Shown here piece after piece: positions 54,803-63,926 of a stretch of 64,000 nucleotides of DNA. The position numbers and the translations under genes were made by a program. How positions within the stretch are numbered: position 1 is the first letter of the stretch; every line of letters starts with the position of its first letter. The notes under the pieces were generated by a model. That model made no database searches. It had not been told where the DNA came from and saw only the letters and a list, made by a program, of their open reading frames with translations. Origin of the DNA: Paenibacillus mangrovi (lineage in GTDB: Bacteria > Bacillota > Bacilli > Paenibacillales > Paenibacillaceae); the NCBI RefSeq assembly GCF_022898935.1, contig NZ_JALIRP010000014.1, positions 37,765 to 101,764 on the forward strand, written 5' to 3'.

Positions 54803-55765
54803 TTATGGGCAGTATAAGTATAATCTCTCTTGTAAACCTTCTAAGATTTTTCCTGGCACTTCCCTGACCTTGATATCCCCACCTAGAAAAAGTAGCCAAT
54901 TTGTTATTTCGGTTAATTCTTCTGAATGATTAACATTGATAAAAGTCTTTAGAATGGCTGTGGTTTGATAAGGATTCGTATAGGAAATTGAAACTTTTAA
55001 AGGATGGTATTTTTTGAACTGGGCAATCGCCTTTGGACCAAGTTCAAGGACAAGATTGATGACTTCTTCCTGTTTACTTAGTTTTTCTAAAATCTTTTTC
55101 TTACTGACTCTTTTTTTCGCAGGGTATGGTTCTACATTGGTGAGATTGTCGACAGGAAAAATCCGCCTCTTTTCTTCTTTTAAGTCAAAGCCTTCAATTA
55201 GCCATTGGCTTTTTTCACGATAAAGGTGCAAGAGATAAATGGGGTAAGACTTTATTTCATTCTCTTCTTGGATAGAAACCAATAAATAGCTGTCCAAAAG
55301 AAGGATTTGGATAAGTTTTTCTAACATAGGATGGGGCAGGTCTGACAGATCAAGCAGGTCGGGATTATGGGGGTTGGTCCCTTCAAAAAGCAATATTTGA
55401 TTCAAATTAACAAGGTCATCTTGCTGATTTTCTGAGATAAGGCCTAATAATTTTTCAGCTAAAGACTGACGGCTCTTCAGATAAGGGAGTTGTTGATTTC
55501 TTGTGGCCATAAAGGCAATAAAAAGGGCTTTAATCTCATTATCGGTAAAGCGAACCGTGGGCAGGACAGAGTTGTTCATGACAAAATAACCCCCATCCCT
55601 TCCTACTTCAGCGACAAGTGGCATCCCCATAGCCTCAATTTCTCTGATATCTCTAAGAGCTGTCGAACGGGAGATGTTAAATTCTTGCATGATTTCAGAA
55701 ATGGTAAAGTGGGCGCGGTTGTTGATATACCGCATGATAATATTGATCCGCTCAACTTTTTTCAT
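54803..55765 (-). CDS. WYL-domain HTH regulator (YafY type)
   Basis: A 320-residue regulator. N-terminal HTH_11 (RINIIMRYINNRAHFTISEIMQEFNISRSTALRDIREIEAMGMPL), WYL domain in the middle (YPIYLLHLYREKSQWLIEGFDLKEEKRRIF) and a WCX-like end. Divergent from the effector-binding protein at 55875, which it may control. GGAGGGCC precedes the ATG. The 217-bp gap before it (54586-54802) has no gene I can support. Confidence 0.92.
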   Translation of the reverse strand: MKKVERINIIMRYINNRAHFTISEIMQEFNISRSTALRDIREIEAMGMPLVAEVGRDGGYFVMNNSVLPTVRFTDNEIKALFIAFMATRNQQLPYLKSRQSLAEKLLGLISENQQDDLVNLNQILLFEGTNPHNPDLLDLSDLPHPMLEKLIQILLLDSYLLVSIQEENEIKSYPIYLLHLYREKSQWLIEGFDLKEEKRRIFPVDNLTNVEPYPAKKRVSKKKILEKLSKQEEVINLVLELGPKAIAQFKKYHPLKVSISYTNPYQTTAILKTFINVNHSEELTEITNWLLFLGGDIKVREVPGKILEGLQERLYLYCP

Positions 55766-55874
55766 CTGGCCCTCCTAAACAGTATCATTTTTTGACATGA
55801 TTTAAGGCTATTATAAACCCATCAAGCGAAAAGACAAATCATTTGATTAATTTAAAAAAAGGAAGGTTTTGAAT

Positions 55875-56354
55875 ATGGCAGAATACACTTTGGAAGAAAA
55901 AGACGGCTTTACTGTTTTAGGTATTGGAACTGAGCTTAAAAGTGATTACACAGATTTTGTAGGCATTACTAAGGAAAAGGCAGATTTTTGGTCGGCCATC
56001 GAACAAGATGGTAAACTGGACACTTTAAAATCCATCGCCACAAATGACTACATTTTTGCCGTGAACGAAGCGGTGAATGGCAAGATGATGCATTATGCTG
56101 GCGTCATGACTGAGGCATCGTTACCAGAGGCAACCAGAATTATACAATTCCCGAAGGGGGAATACCTCGTTGTTAAAGGGGAAGGGAAGACGGCTGATGA
56201 GTTGAATAATAAGCTTGCCGGCATTGCCTTTGGTCAAGTGTTGCCAGAAGCTAAGAATTTTGCCTATGTTGGTGGGCCAAATACAACGGTTGAGATGGGG
56301 CAGCGAAACGGCTCCGTATTTGGTGAAATGTGGATTCCCGTTGTTAGGAAATAA
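55875..56354 (+). CDS. GyrI-like / AraC effector-binding domain protein
   Basis: A 159-residue stand-alone effector-binding fold. EYTLEEKDGFTVLGIGTELKSDYTDF at the N-terminus, HYAGVMTEASLPEATRIIQFPKGEYLVVKGEG near the middle and GSVFGEMWIPVVRK at the end match the GyrI-like family, where the last strand with a Glu closes the ligand pocket. Divergent from the WYL regulator, a common pairing. ATG 55875 is 8 bases from GGAAGG; TTG 55869 is too near. Confidence 0.85.
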   Translation: MAEYTLEEKDGFTVLGIGTELKSDYTDFVGITKEKADFWSAIEQDGKLDTLKSIATNDYIFAVNEAVNGKMMHYAGVMTEASLPEATRIIQFPKGEYLVVKGEGKTADELNNKLAGIAFGQVLPEAKNFAYVGGPNTTVEMGQRNGSVFGEMWIPVVRK

Positions 56355-56361
56355 AGAGAAC

Positions 56362-56487
56362 AGTGAATGCTTCCGATGTGAGTTTTGCTTGAAGTAGGTT
56401 CTAGAAGCAAAGCTCGCAAAACTAAGTGAATGCTTCCGATGCGAGTTTTGCTCGAAGTAGGTTATAAAAAGCAATGCTCGCAAAACT
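56362..56487. repeat. tandem pair of ~63-bp repeats
   Basis: Two copies (56362-56423 and 56425-56487) begin AGTGAATGCTTCCGATG and end CTCGCAAAACT, with about 10 differences. Each can form a hairpin through AGTTTTGC/GCAAAACT. They lie between two co-directional genes 150 bp apart, so they would be transcribed. Confidence 0.85.
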
Positions 56488-56504
56488 TTTAGGAGGGATA
56501 AAAA

Positions 56505-56969
56505 TTGTCCTATATCGTTGATTTTAAAAATGTGTCTACGGTTGGTTTAGAATCTTCACCAGTAGTAGAAGCGCTTGCTGGTTTACGTGCGAATGAAGCC
56601 CGTTACTTTATGAACAAATATAAGCATGAATTTACGGTTGTACCAGCTAGCGAAAGCCAGGAGATCCTTGATTATGTGAACCGAATTTTGAAAGAAGAAC
56701 GTGATATTGAGTTTGCGGCCAAACCTTTGGAAACGTCGCGTTTTCAAGTGGAAAATATCCAATTTACCTACGTCTTTTATGAGGATGGTCTTGGGCTCAA
56801 TGTCATGTATACGATTGATGACCCTAAGAAGCGGGCTGTGGGTTTTAAGCTTTCTGATGGGATGGAAGTACCAGAGGAGTTAGAAGGGAAGTTTAAGTTT
56901 GCTAGGCAGAAGTCTAAACTGGCCGGAACCATTCGGGGCTCGTATTTTGTAATTAAAGGTGAATATTAA
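56505..56969 (+). CDS. conserved hypothetical protein
   Basis: A 154-residue protein, TTG start behind TTAGGAGGGATAAAAA. It begins SYIVDFKNVSTVGLESSPV and contains GLRANEARYFMNKYKHEF, FQVENIQFTYVFYEDG and KLAGTIRGSYFVIKGEY. No membrane segment or known motif is seen. It follows the effector-binding gene and is probably cotranscribed. I do not recognise the family. Confidence 0.7.
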   Translation: MSYIVDFKNVSTVGLESSPVVEALAGLRANEARYFMNKYKHEFTVVPASESQEILDYVNRILKEERDIEFAAKPLETSRFQVENIQFTYVFYEDGLGLNVMYTIDDPKKRAVGFKLSDGMEVPEELEGKFKFARQKSKLAGTIRGSYFVIKGEY

Positions 56970-57009
56970 AGTATTCACTTGTCGAAGAGAAATTGATAGC
57001 GGGAAATCA

Positions 57010-57047
57010 AAAAAGAACCTAGGTAGTTTTACCAGGTTCTTTTTATT
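57010..57047 (+). terminator. terminator
   Basis: AAAGAACCT pairs with AGGTTCTTT around a 13-base loop, followed by TTATTT. It closes the two-gene unit before the rifampicin phosphotransferase. Confidence 0.85.
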
Positions 57048-57196
57048 TGCATACAAACATACACAATGATATAATCAGATCACGATTTCGAAAATTAAAA
57101 TCGACATAATTATTTCATCTTACAATTTAAGTGTACCATGCCGGTAAACTCTTGTCAAATGTTTTTTCTCAATTTAATGGTTAGGAGAGATATTGA

Positions 57197-59794
57197 ATGA
57201 GTTCTTTGGTTCTCGGTTTTCAGGAAATGGAAAAAACGCAGCTTTTGCTCGTTGGTGGAAAAGGGTTAAATTTAGGGGAATTATCAAAAATTCAAGGAAT
57301 ACAAGTACCAGAAGGATTTTGTGTTACAACATTGGGATATCAAAAAGCCATCGAACAAAACGAAACGTATCATGCTTTGCTCAATCGACTATCCATGCTA
57401 AAAATAGATGATCGAGATCAAATAGGTGAAATCAGCAGGAAGATTCGAGAAATCCTTATGGAAGTAGAAATTCCTTACGATGTTGTGAAAGCAATGACTC
57501 ACTATCTCTCCCGGTATGGCGAGGAACATGCTTATGCAGTGCGTTCTAGTGCGACTGCTGAAGATTTACCACATGCCTCTTTTGCTGGTCAACAAGACAC
57601 CTATTTAAATATCATCGGCATAGACGCCATCTTGCAGCATATCAGTAAATGCTGGGCTTCCCTATTTACGGATCGCGCGGTAATCTACCGTATGCAAAAT
57701 GGATTCGACCATAGTCAAGTGTATTTATCCGTTATCGTTCAAAGGATGGTTTTCCCACAGGCTTCAGGGATTTTATTTACCGCTGATCCGATTACTTCTA
57801 ACCGAAAGCTGCTATCAATCGATGCCAGTTATGGACTTGGAGAAGCACTGGTATCTGGCTTGGTATCTGCCGATGGTTATAAAGTACAGGAAGGGGAAAT
57901 CGTCGATAAGAGGATTGCAACCAAAACATTGGCTATTTATGGACAGAAAGAAGGCGGAACGGAGATACGAGAGATCGATTCGGATCAGCAAAAAACTCAA
58001 ACACTTACTGAACAACAAATTTTAGAACTAGCACGCATCGGAAGACTGATCGAAGCTTATTTTGGTTGCCCACAAGATATCGAATGGTGTTTGGACCACG
58101 ATACCTTTTATATTGTCCAGAGTCGGTCAATCACAACTTTATACCCCATCCCTGAAGCGAGCGATCAAGAAAATCGCGTCTATATCTCTGTTGGTCATCA
58201 ACAAATGATGACGGATCCCATGAAACCATTGGGATTGTCTTTTTTTCTGTTAACGACTCCTGCACCCATGCGTAAAGCTGGTGGAAGGTTGTTTGTTGAT
58301 GTCACACATAAACTGGCTTCACCTGTCAGTAGAGAAATTTTATTAAATGCCATGGGACAACACGATCCGCTCATGAAAGACGCACTTATGACCATAATAG
58401 AGCGAGATTTTATAAAATTGTTACCAAATGATCAAACAGCACCGATTCCGGGCAGAAGTAACACAGATATGCTGGCACAATTCGAGAACGATCCGACAAT
58501 CGTTTCTGATTTGATTAAGCGTAGTCAAACATCGATAGAAGAGTTAAAACAAAACATCCAAGCGAAATCGGGATCGGATTTGTTTGATTTTATTCTGGAA
58601 GATCTCCAGGAATTAAAGAAGATCTTATTTGACCCACAAAGTTCAAAGGTTTTTATGACTGCTATGAATGCTTCGTCATGGATCAATGAAAAAATGTACG
58701 AGTGGTTAGGTGAAAAAAACGCAGCTGATACGCTTTCTCAATCTGTACCAAACAACATTACTTCGGAAATGGGTCTAGCACTACTCAATGTCGCAGATGT
58801 GATTCGTCCTTATCCAGAAGTAATTGATTATTTACAGCATGTAAAAGATGATCACTTTTTGGGTGAGCTGGTTAAGTTTGAAGGTGGACAGGAAATCCAA
58901 GACGCTATCTATGCTTATCTGGGCAAATACGGAATGCGATGTGCCGGAGAAATCGATATGACAAGAACTCGATGGCGCGAAAAACCAACTACACTTGTCC
59001 CCATGATTCTTAGTAATGTCAAAAACTTTGAGCCTAATGCTGGCAATCGGAAATTTGAGCAAGGGCGCCAGGAAGCTTTGGAAAAAGAACAAGAGTTAAT
59101 AGATCGATTGAAGCAATTACCGAATGGTGAACAAAAAGCCAAAGAAACAAAACGAATGATCGACCTCATCCGGAATTTCATCGGTTATCGTGAATATCCA
59201 AAATACGGCATGATTAATCGCTACTTCGTTTATAAGCAGGCTTTACTGAAAGAAGCCGAACAACTCGTTCAAGCTGGCGTTATCCATGACAAAGAAGATA
59301 TGTACTATCTCACTTTTGAAGAACTTCACGAAGTCGCACGCACCAATAAACTTGATTACCAGATCATCAGCAAACGAAAAGACGAGTACAAATTCTATGA
59401 GAAACTAACTCCACCACGTGTTATCACGTCTGATGGTGAAATCATTGTAGGTGAGTACAAACGAGAAAATTTGCCGGCTAATGCGATTGTAGGTCTACCT
59501 GTTTCTTCCGGAGTGATAGAAGGAAGAGCGCGTGTCATTTTAAACATGGAAAATGCTGATCTGGAAGATGGAGATATATTAGTCACCGCCTTTACTGACC
59601 CTAGCTGGACACCATTGTTTGTATCCATAAAAGGCCTAGTCACCGAAGTTGGTGGACTGATGACTCATGGTGCAGTTATCGCGCGTGAATATGGCTTACC
59701 AGCAGTTGTCGGAGTGGAGAATGCTACCAAACTGATAAAAGATGGGCAACGAATTCGCGTGAATGGAACAGAAGGGTATATCGAAATATTGTAA
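57197..59794 (+). CDS. rph: rifampicin phosphotransferase
   Basis: An 865-residue dikinase-like enzyme. The ATP-grasp domain (about 1-315) has VGGKGLNLGEL, YAVRSSATAEDLPHASFAGQQDT and DIEWCLDHDTFYIVQSRSIT. The rifampin-binding domain follows, and the swivelling phosphohistidine domain (about 770-865) has GGLMTHGAVIAREYGLPAVVG, with catalytic His at residue 824, equivalent to His825 of Listeria RPH. Length and domain order match Rph and not PEP synthase (which has a C-terminal barrel). It transfers the beta-phosphate of ATP to rifampicin. TTAGGAGAGAT precedes the start. Confidence 0.93.
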   Translation: MSSLVLGFQEMEKTQLLLVGGKGLNLGELSKIQGIQVPEGFCVTTLGYQKAIEQNETYHALLNRLSMLKIDDRDQIGEISRKIREILMEVEIPYDVVKAMTHYLSRYGEEHAYAVRSSATAEDLPHASFAGQQDTYLNIIGIDAILQHISKCWASLFTDRAVIYRMQNGFDHSQVYLSVIVQRMVFPQASGILFTADPITSNRKLLSIDASYGLGEALVSGLVSADGYKVQEGEIVDKRIATKTLAIYGQKEGGTEIREIDSDQQKTQTLTEQQILELARIGRLIEAYFGCPQDIEWCLDHDTFYIVQSRSITTLYPIPEASDQENRVYISVGHQQMMTDPMKPLGLSFFLLTTPAPMRKAGGRLFVDVTHKLASPVSREILLNAMGQHDPLMKDALMTIIERDFIKLLPNDQTAPIPGRSNTDMLAQFENDPTIVSDLIKRSQTSIEELKQNIQAKSGSDLFDFILEDLQELKKILFDPQSSKVFMTAMNASSWINEKMYEWLGEKNAADTLSQSVPNNITSEMGLALLNVADVIRPYPEVIDYLQHVKDDHFLGELVKFEGGQEIQDAIYAYLGKYGMRCAGEIDMTRTRWREKPTTLVPMILSNVKNFEPNAGNRKFEQGRQEALEKEQELIDRLKQLPNGEQKAKETKRMIDLIRNFIGYREYPKYGMINRYFVYKQALLKEAEQLVQAGVIHDKEDMYYLTFEELHEVARTNKLDYQIISKRKDEYKFYEKLTPPRVITSDGEIIVGEYKRENLPANAIVGLPVSSGVIEGRARVILNMENADLEDGDILVTAFTDPSWTPLFVSIKGLVTEVGGLMTHGAVIAREYGLPAVVGVENATKLIKDGQRIRVNGTEGYIEIL

Positions 59795-59912
59795 TATCCA
59801 GGTATGTAATGAACATGGTTGGTTTGATCTAACAACGAAGCAGGTAGAATTATTGGATGAAGCTGGAATAGCTGTCTTGGCTTCATCGGAAGACAAAAAC
59901 ATTGTCCCATTC

Positions 59913-59938
59913 AAAGCCGCATTAAACGCGGCTTTTAT
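59913..59938 (+). terminator. terminator after rph
   Basis: AAAGCCGC pairs with GCGGCTTT around ATTAAAC; a short T-run follows. The rest of the gap 59795-60056 shows no supported gene. Confidence 0.75.
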
Positions 59939-60056
59939 GATATATAGGATTAAGTTCTTGTCATTGGGTGATGTCGAGAACTTAATCCCATTCCCGACGA
60001 ATAACAAGAACATGGGCACATTACCGAGCTAATTATAGTACTAAAAGATATATTAC

Positions 60057-60611
60057 TTAGAAAGAGGCGACATCGGGATCAGCAGTATGAGATTGTTTTG
60101 GAAATAGGAATGCTGTGGTGTAAGGTGAAAATTGACCATGCAATCGAAAAGCTTTTTCAATTTCAGCTGCAGCACGACGTGCATCTTCTACGGTCCGCTT
60201 GCCAGTAACGATGTCGTTCATCAAGTTTAAAGCCATAAAATTCGCCGCTTCTTGGTCGCATTTAGCTGTAGCTTCACCAGCCGTACGGTCCGGATATAAG
60301 CTACCATCAAATTGTGCTATGTCATCAAAAAATTGAACAGGGACTTTATAATCAATAGTTTGTTCTAAATAATCAAGATGGGGAGTCGGAGAGTTATGAG
60401 GTACCGTATGAAGATGAACAGTCGTCCGCTTCCAAGGAGCATTGTTATACCACGTAATTTTTGTCATGCATGCATCATTTGGTAAACCATATTTATTGAT
60501 TAACAAATAAACAGTGTTTTTTTGTTCCTCAGGCCACTTCGCCAAAATTTGATCTAGAAACGGATGTATAGAGGAATGCTTATGATGATATCCGCTCAAT
60601 CCATTATACAT
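60057..60611 (-). CDS. conserved hypothetical protein
   Basis: A 184-residue soluble protein. It has NTVYLLINKYGLPNDACMTKITWYNNAPWKRTTVHLHTVPHNSPTPHLDYLEQTIDYKVP and a helical C-terminal part (EAANFMALNLMNDIVTGKRTVEDARRAAAEIEKAF). No domain is recognised. GAGGGAGG lies upstream of the ATG on the minus strand. It stands alone between convergent rph and a divergent acetyltransferase. Confidence 0.75.
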   Translation of the reverse strand: MYNGLSGYHHKHSSIHPFLDQILAKWPEEQKNTVYLLINKYGLPNDACMTKITWYNNAPWKRTTVHLHTVPHNSPTPHLDYLEQTIDYKVPVQFFDDIAQFDGSLYPDRTAGEATAKCDQEAANFMALNLMNDIVTGKRTVEDARRAAAEIEKAFRLHGQFSPYTTAFLFPKQSHTADPDVASF

Positions 60612-60814
60612 TTTAAATAACCTCCCTCTAACAGATGTAATATTATATTCTGGTCATCTGTCCATAGTTACAAAAGAATTCTTATCTCAATAGACCGTTA
60701 TGATTTGAAAAGAAAACTTCGTAAAGCTCCAAAAGGATTCAATTAATACCAATATTTTTGATGCCAAAGCACGAAAGAGACTTGCATTAAAGAACTCCTT
60801 TAGGAGAGGTGTTA

Positions 60815-61342
60815 ATGATAAGTGACTTAGACACTGTATATATCGAAACAGAGAGGTTGGTTGTCAGAACTTTTAAAGAAGACGATTATGAGCAATTTAA
60901 AAAGCTATTAGATTTGTATGCAGGATGGCAAGATCAAAAACCAAAAGCAAAAGAGTTTTTTGATTGGCATCTTTCAAATTATATAAAGATGGACATTGTA
61001 ACTGGAATAGTTTGCCTTGGGGTTTTTGATAAGGAAACAGGTGATATTGTCGGGCAGATTGCCGCACAAGAACATGATGACCTGCATGAGCCTGAATTCG
61101 GTTATGGCATGCTCCCATTCGCAAGAGGGAAAGGGTATGCTAAAGAGGCTGCAAAAGCAACTCTTGGATGGATTGAGAAAATGTTTGATATCACATTCAT
61201 TATCGGAACTGTTGAGATTAACAATATCCCTTCTCAAAAGGTTCTCGAATACTGCGGGTTCCAGCTTGTTGATGAGCGCAATTTGCTGATTCATATGATG
61301 AATGAGCGGCATGATTTCAAGTATTATAGATACTATTTTTAA
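60815..61342 (+). CDS. GNAT family N-acetyltransferase
   Basis: A 175-residue acetyltransferase. ETERLVVRTFKEDDYEQF, GVFDKETGDIVGQIA, FGYGMLPFARGKGYAKEAAKATLGW (acetyl-CoA loop) and NNIPSQKVLEYCGFQLV are family typical. The ATG at 60815 is better spaced from TAGGAGAGG than the GTG at 60809. Acceptor unknown. Confidence 0.9.
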   Translation: MISDLDTVYIETERLVVRTFKEDDYEQFKKLLDLYAGWQDQKPKAKEFFDWHLSNYIKMDIVTGIVCLGVFDKETGDIVGQIAAQEHDDLHEPEFGYGMLPFARGKGYAKEAAKATLGWIEKMFDITFIIGTVEINNIPSQKVLEYCGFQLVDERNLLIHMMNERHDFKYYRYYF

Positions 61343-61483
61343 TTAGTTATTTATAATCTTTCCATCGCCGATTTTTTGTCTCTGAGTGATCCGCTCAACA
61401 AACGGGCAGTAATGCGGCATATTTATTCATGTTTTGGTTTTCAGTCGGAAGGAAAATAATATCCTTGACAGAATAAGAACAAT

Positions 61484-62221
61484 ATGGAAATTGATAATAT
61501 GGAACCATTTGACGGACTGGAAGCGATCAGGCAGCCGCTGCTGCGGTATTGTCGGCAAATGACGGGGTCCAACTGGGAAGCGGAGGACCTTGTGCAAGAA
61601 ACGATACTTCGGCTTCTCAAAGTGAACGCGGATAGGCCGGAGCAGGAGGTCACCTTCCGTTATGCGTGCCGGACTGCAAGGAATCTATGGATCGATCGTA
61701 TCCGGCGTACGGCGAGGTTGACGATGGTGCCGTACCAGGAGGAGACGATACTGTCGGTACAAGGGCCGACTGATTCCGAGTTGAATGTGCGCGAGCATCT
61801 GGAAGAGTTGGCGTGGCGCTTGCCGCCGAAACCATTCGTCATCATTCTGTTTATGGATGTGTTTAATTTTACGGCGAGGGAGACGGCGGCCTGGCTCGGT
61901 GGTACGGAAGTGGCGGTTCAGGTAGCGCTGTCGCGGGCACGCGCCCGATTGCAGGGGATGAAAAGATCCGCGCGTGAGAAGGGACCTCCAGGCAGCAAAC
62001 GCGCTGTAATCACAGCCGCAGGGAATGCATCTGAGTGTACGGTCTTTTTCGAAGCCGTGCTGGAAGCGTTCCGCCACCGGCAACCGTCGGCGATTCAGGA
62101 AGCGTACTTTTCCCTGATCGCAGCCGATGCAAGACTTCAAGGCATTCGCGCGCTGGACGGCAAAATGTATTTTACCTTTCAGGATCCGGATGGCAATGTG
62201 ATTATAGTCGTCTCGGCATGA
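61484..62221 (+). CDS. ECF-type sigma factor with C-terminal extension
   Basis: A 245-residue sigma-70 family protein. Region 2 has YCRQMTGSNWEAEDLVQETILRLLKV and FRYACRTARNLWIDRIRR; region 4 has LPPKPFVIILFMDVFNFTARETAAWLGGTEVAVQVALSRARARLQ. A further domain of about 65 residues follows (CTVFFEAVLEAFRHRQPSAIQEAY..), similar in place to the SnoaL-like tail of SigJ-type ECF factors. No anti-sigma gene is adjacent. It lies upstream of three VOC proteins that might be its regulon. Confidence 0.88.
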   Translation: MEIDNMEPFDGLEAIRQPLLRYCRQMTGSNWEAEDLVQETILRLLKVNADRPEQEVTFRYACRTARNLWIDRIRRTARLTMVPYQEETILSVQGPTDSELNVREHLEELAWRLPPKPFVIILFMDVFNFTARETAAWLGGTEVAVQVALSRARARLQGMKRSAREKGPPGSKRAVITAAGNASECTVFFEAVLEAFRHRQPSAIQEAYFSLIAADARLQGIRALDGKMYFTFQDPDGNVIIVVSA

Positions 62222-62293
62222 AGCAAAAATTTTTTATAAGCATGTATGGTATCGCTTAAGTTATTCGTTTTTTAGAGGAGTGCTGTTAAGAAA

Positions 62294-62591
62294 GTGGAAT
62301 GGAAAGTGGTGAAACGGGAGACAGAAATCCGAGTCGCTGGATTACGTATTCCGGTTAGCAGTATAGAGCGGTCAGAACCTTTCTATTGCGATAGGCTTGG
62401 TTTGTGGAAAGGATGGTCGGACATCGGGCTGCACGCCTTTACCTTGTTTCCGGCGCTGGCCTCACGGGCCTGTGCTGGAGCTGGTAGAAGCCGACGAGGT
62501 ACCCCCAATGTATTTTCCAGTGAGAGGCGGTTACTTCCAACCGATCATCCGTCTTCATTCACTTGAGGATAAGAACATGACAAGAATATAG
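62294..62591 (+). pseudogene. VOC-family (glyoxalase-like) protein, frameshifted
   Basis: GTG start after TTAGAGGAGTG. Frame 1 reads VAGLRIPVSSIERSEPFYCDRLGLW up to LFPALA; the family pattern then continues in another frame as GPVLELVEADEVPPMYFPV and GYFQPIIRLHSLEDKN. One indel near 62455-62465 breaks it. The second half of the VOC fold is missing as well, so it is a remnant. Confidence 0.72.
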
Positions 62592-62603
62592 GAGGAGATG
62601 TCG

Positions 62604-63017
62604 ATGCCGATTCAGCAGATTGGTGGTGTATTCGTTCCTGTATCTCAATTGGAGCGGTCGATTTTGTTTTATACGGAGACGCTGGGGCTGATTTGCCGTG
62701 GAATCGAGGATTGGGGAGACGGGAAAAGGGGAGCGACGCTGTTCTTTGATCCTCATCCCGAACATGCTGCAATGCTTACCTTAGCTGAAACCAAGGATCC
62801 AATATCAGCACAAGCGAACCTAAATTTCAACTTCAAGTGTAGCGAGGCGAGGGAATTGCACGCCGCGCTGCAGGCAAAAGGATGTCGCGTAACAGATCTC
62901 GAGACCTGGGATTCGCCATGGAATCATCATATCATGTTCGATGCTTTCGACCTGGACGGCCATCGAATAAACCTGATCGAGATGGTGCCCATTTTGGCTC
63001 TGCAAGCGGCAAAATAA
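62604..63017 (+). CDS. VOC-family protein
   Basis: A 137-residue protein with two beta-alpha-beta-beta-beta units. IGGVFVPVSQLERSILFYTETLGLI (first metal-ligand region changed from the usual His), then FNFKCSEARELHAALQAKGCRV and WNHHIMFDAFDLDGHRINLIE. The ATG at 62604 has AGGAGG at good distance; the ATG at 62598 is too near. Relatives are glyoxalases, dioxygenases and antibiotic-binding proteins; activity unknown. Confidence 0.88.
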   Translation: MPIQQIGGVFVPVSQLERSILFYTETLGLICRGIEDWGDGKRGATLFFDPHPEHAAMLTLAETKDPISAQANLNFNFKCSEARELHAALQAKGCRVTDLETWDSPWNHHIMFDAFDLDGHRINLIEMVPILALQAAK

Positions 63018-63037
63018 GAAGGAGAGGCTGGAGAAAG

Positions 63038-63472
63038 ATGTCAAGAAAAGCATTATTGAAACGTATCGAGTGCGCATATTTACCGGTAAAAGATGTTGCC
63101 GCGTCTGCGGCGTGGTACGAGCGCGTGCTCGGACTGAAGCTTCGATCCCCGATCGATCCGGGTCGCGGGGCGATCATGATTATGGATAGCGGCCAATGGT
63201 TGTTCCTGCTGCCTTGCTGGGACGGCCATCCGTTGCACTTCATGACGACAGGCTGGACAGATGACGGATCGCCGTTCGAGATGTTTCCGATCTGCTTCGA
63301 GACGGATGATATTCACACCATGTATGATTCATTGCAACAGTCAGGAGTATGGACGGAGGAAACGGTCCGCGATGAGGGAGGCTGTGGATTGCAGCTGGAC
63401 TTCAAAGATCCGGACGGTAATAAGTTTCAAGTGTGGCAGCAACCGGTCGCGGCCGGTATTCCTGCTCAATAG
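63038..63472 (+). CDS. VOC-family protein
   Basis: A 144-residue glyoxalase/bleomycin-resistance-like fold. IECAYLPVKDVAASAAWYERVLGLKLRS at the N-terminus and FETDDIHTMYDSLQQSGVWTEE...LDFKDPDGNKFQVWQ at the end. The ATG at 63038 (GGAGAGG upstream) gives the correct length; the frame open from 62882 overlaps the previous gene. The 454-bp gap after it has an unassigned open frame (63804-63897, LELAVAAAHFIELTGTKL) next to the IS end but no convincing gene. Confidence 0.88.
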   Translation: MSRKALLKRIECAYLPVKDVAASAAWYERVLGLKLRSPIDPGRGAIMIMDSGQWLFLLPCWDGHPLHFMTTGWTDDGSPFEMFPICFETDDIHTMYDSLQQSGVWTEETVRDEGGCGLQLDFKDPDGNKFQVWQQPVAAGIPAQ

Positions 63473-63884
63473 CCCGATAGCTGGCCTACTATAATCCCGG
63501 TGCCATTACATCTACTTTACGGGTGGTAATATCAGCTTCGATGGTACTTCCTCATTACTAAATTTCAATGTTTAAAACCCCAGCTGACGGGCAGTTTAGC
63601 ACAATCCCCGATTGCTCTTACATGGATATTTATGTAATATTTACATATCGTTTCAAACAGGGTGAAAGAGAGGTTTTTTTAATGAAGAATCCTCTAAAAT
63701 GGATAAGAGTCCGTTTCAATATCTGGGATAATCATAAGTGCATTTATTATAAATCTAAAGGAAACTTGCTTTCGTTGAGACACGATAGTTGAAAACAAAA
63801 CCTTTCTTGAGCTGGCTGTGGCAGCTGCTCATTTTATTGAGCTAACAGGTACGAAGTTGAGGAGCTTGCTTGGTGAACTGCACC

Positions 63885-63913
63885 CCAATTGTTAGACACA
63901 GTCTAACAATTGG
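63885..63913. repeat. perfect inverted repeat at IS left end
   Basis: CCAATTGTTAGAC-ACA-GTCTAACAATTGG: 13-bp perfect arms. It lies inside the left end of the IS element (from about TGCACCCC at 63879), and its right arm touches the GGAGG ribosome site of the transposase gene. Confidence 0.8.
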
Positions 63914-63926
63914 AGGTGTAGTTTTT

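Noticed and set aside
57197..59794. Phosphoenolpyruvate synthase
   Set aside because: The N-terminal ATP-grasp and phosphohistidine domain are shared, but the C-terminal PEP-binding barrel is absent and length and order fit rifampicin phosphotransferase.
59763..60032. 89-codon open frame overlapping the end of rph
   Set aside because: It contains the rph terminator hairpin inside its reading frame and overlaps rph in another frame; no ribosome site.
63568..63792. 74-codon open frame before the IS end
   Set aside because: No ribosome site at its start and no family resemblance; possible short start at 63682 has GGTGAAAGAGAGG nearby but the 37-residue product is not recognised.
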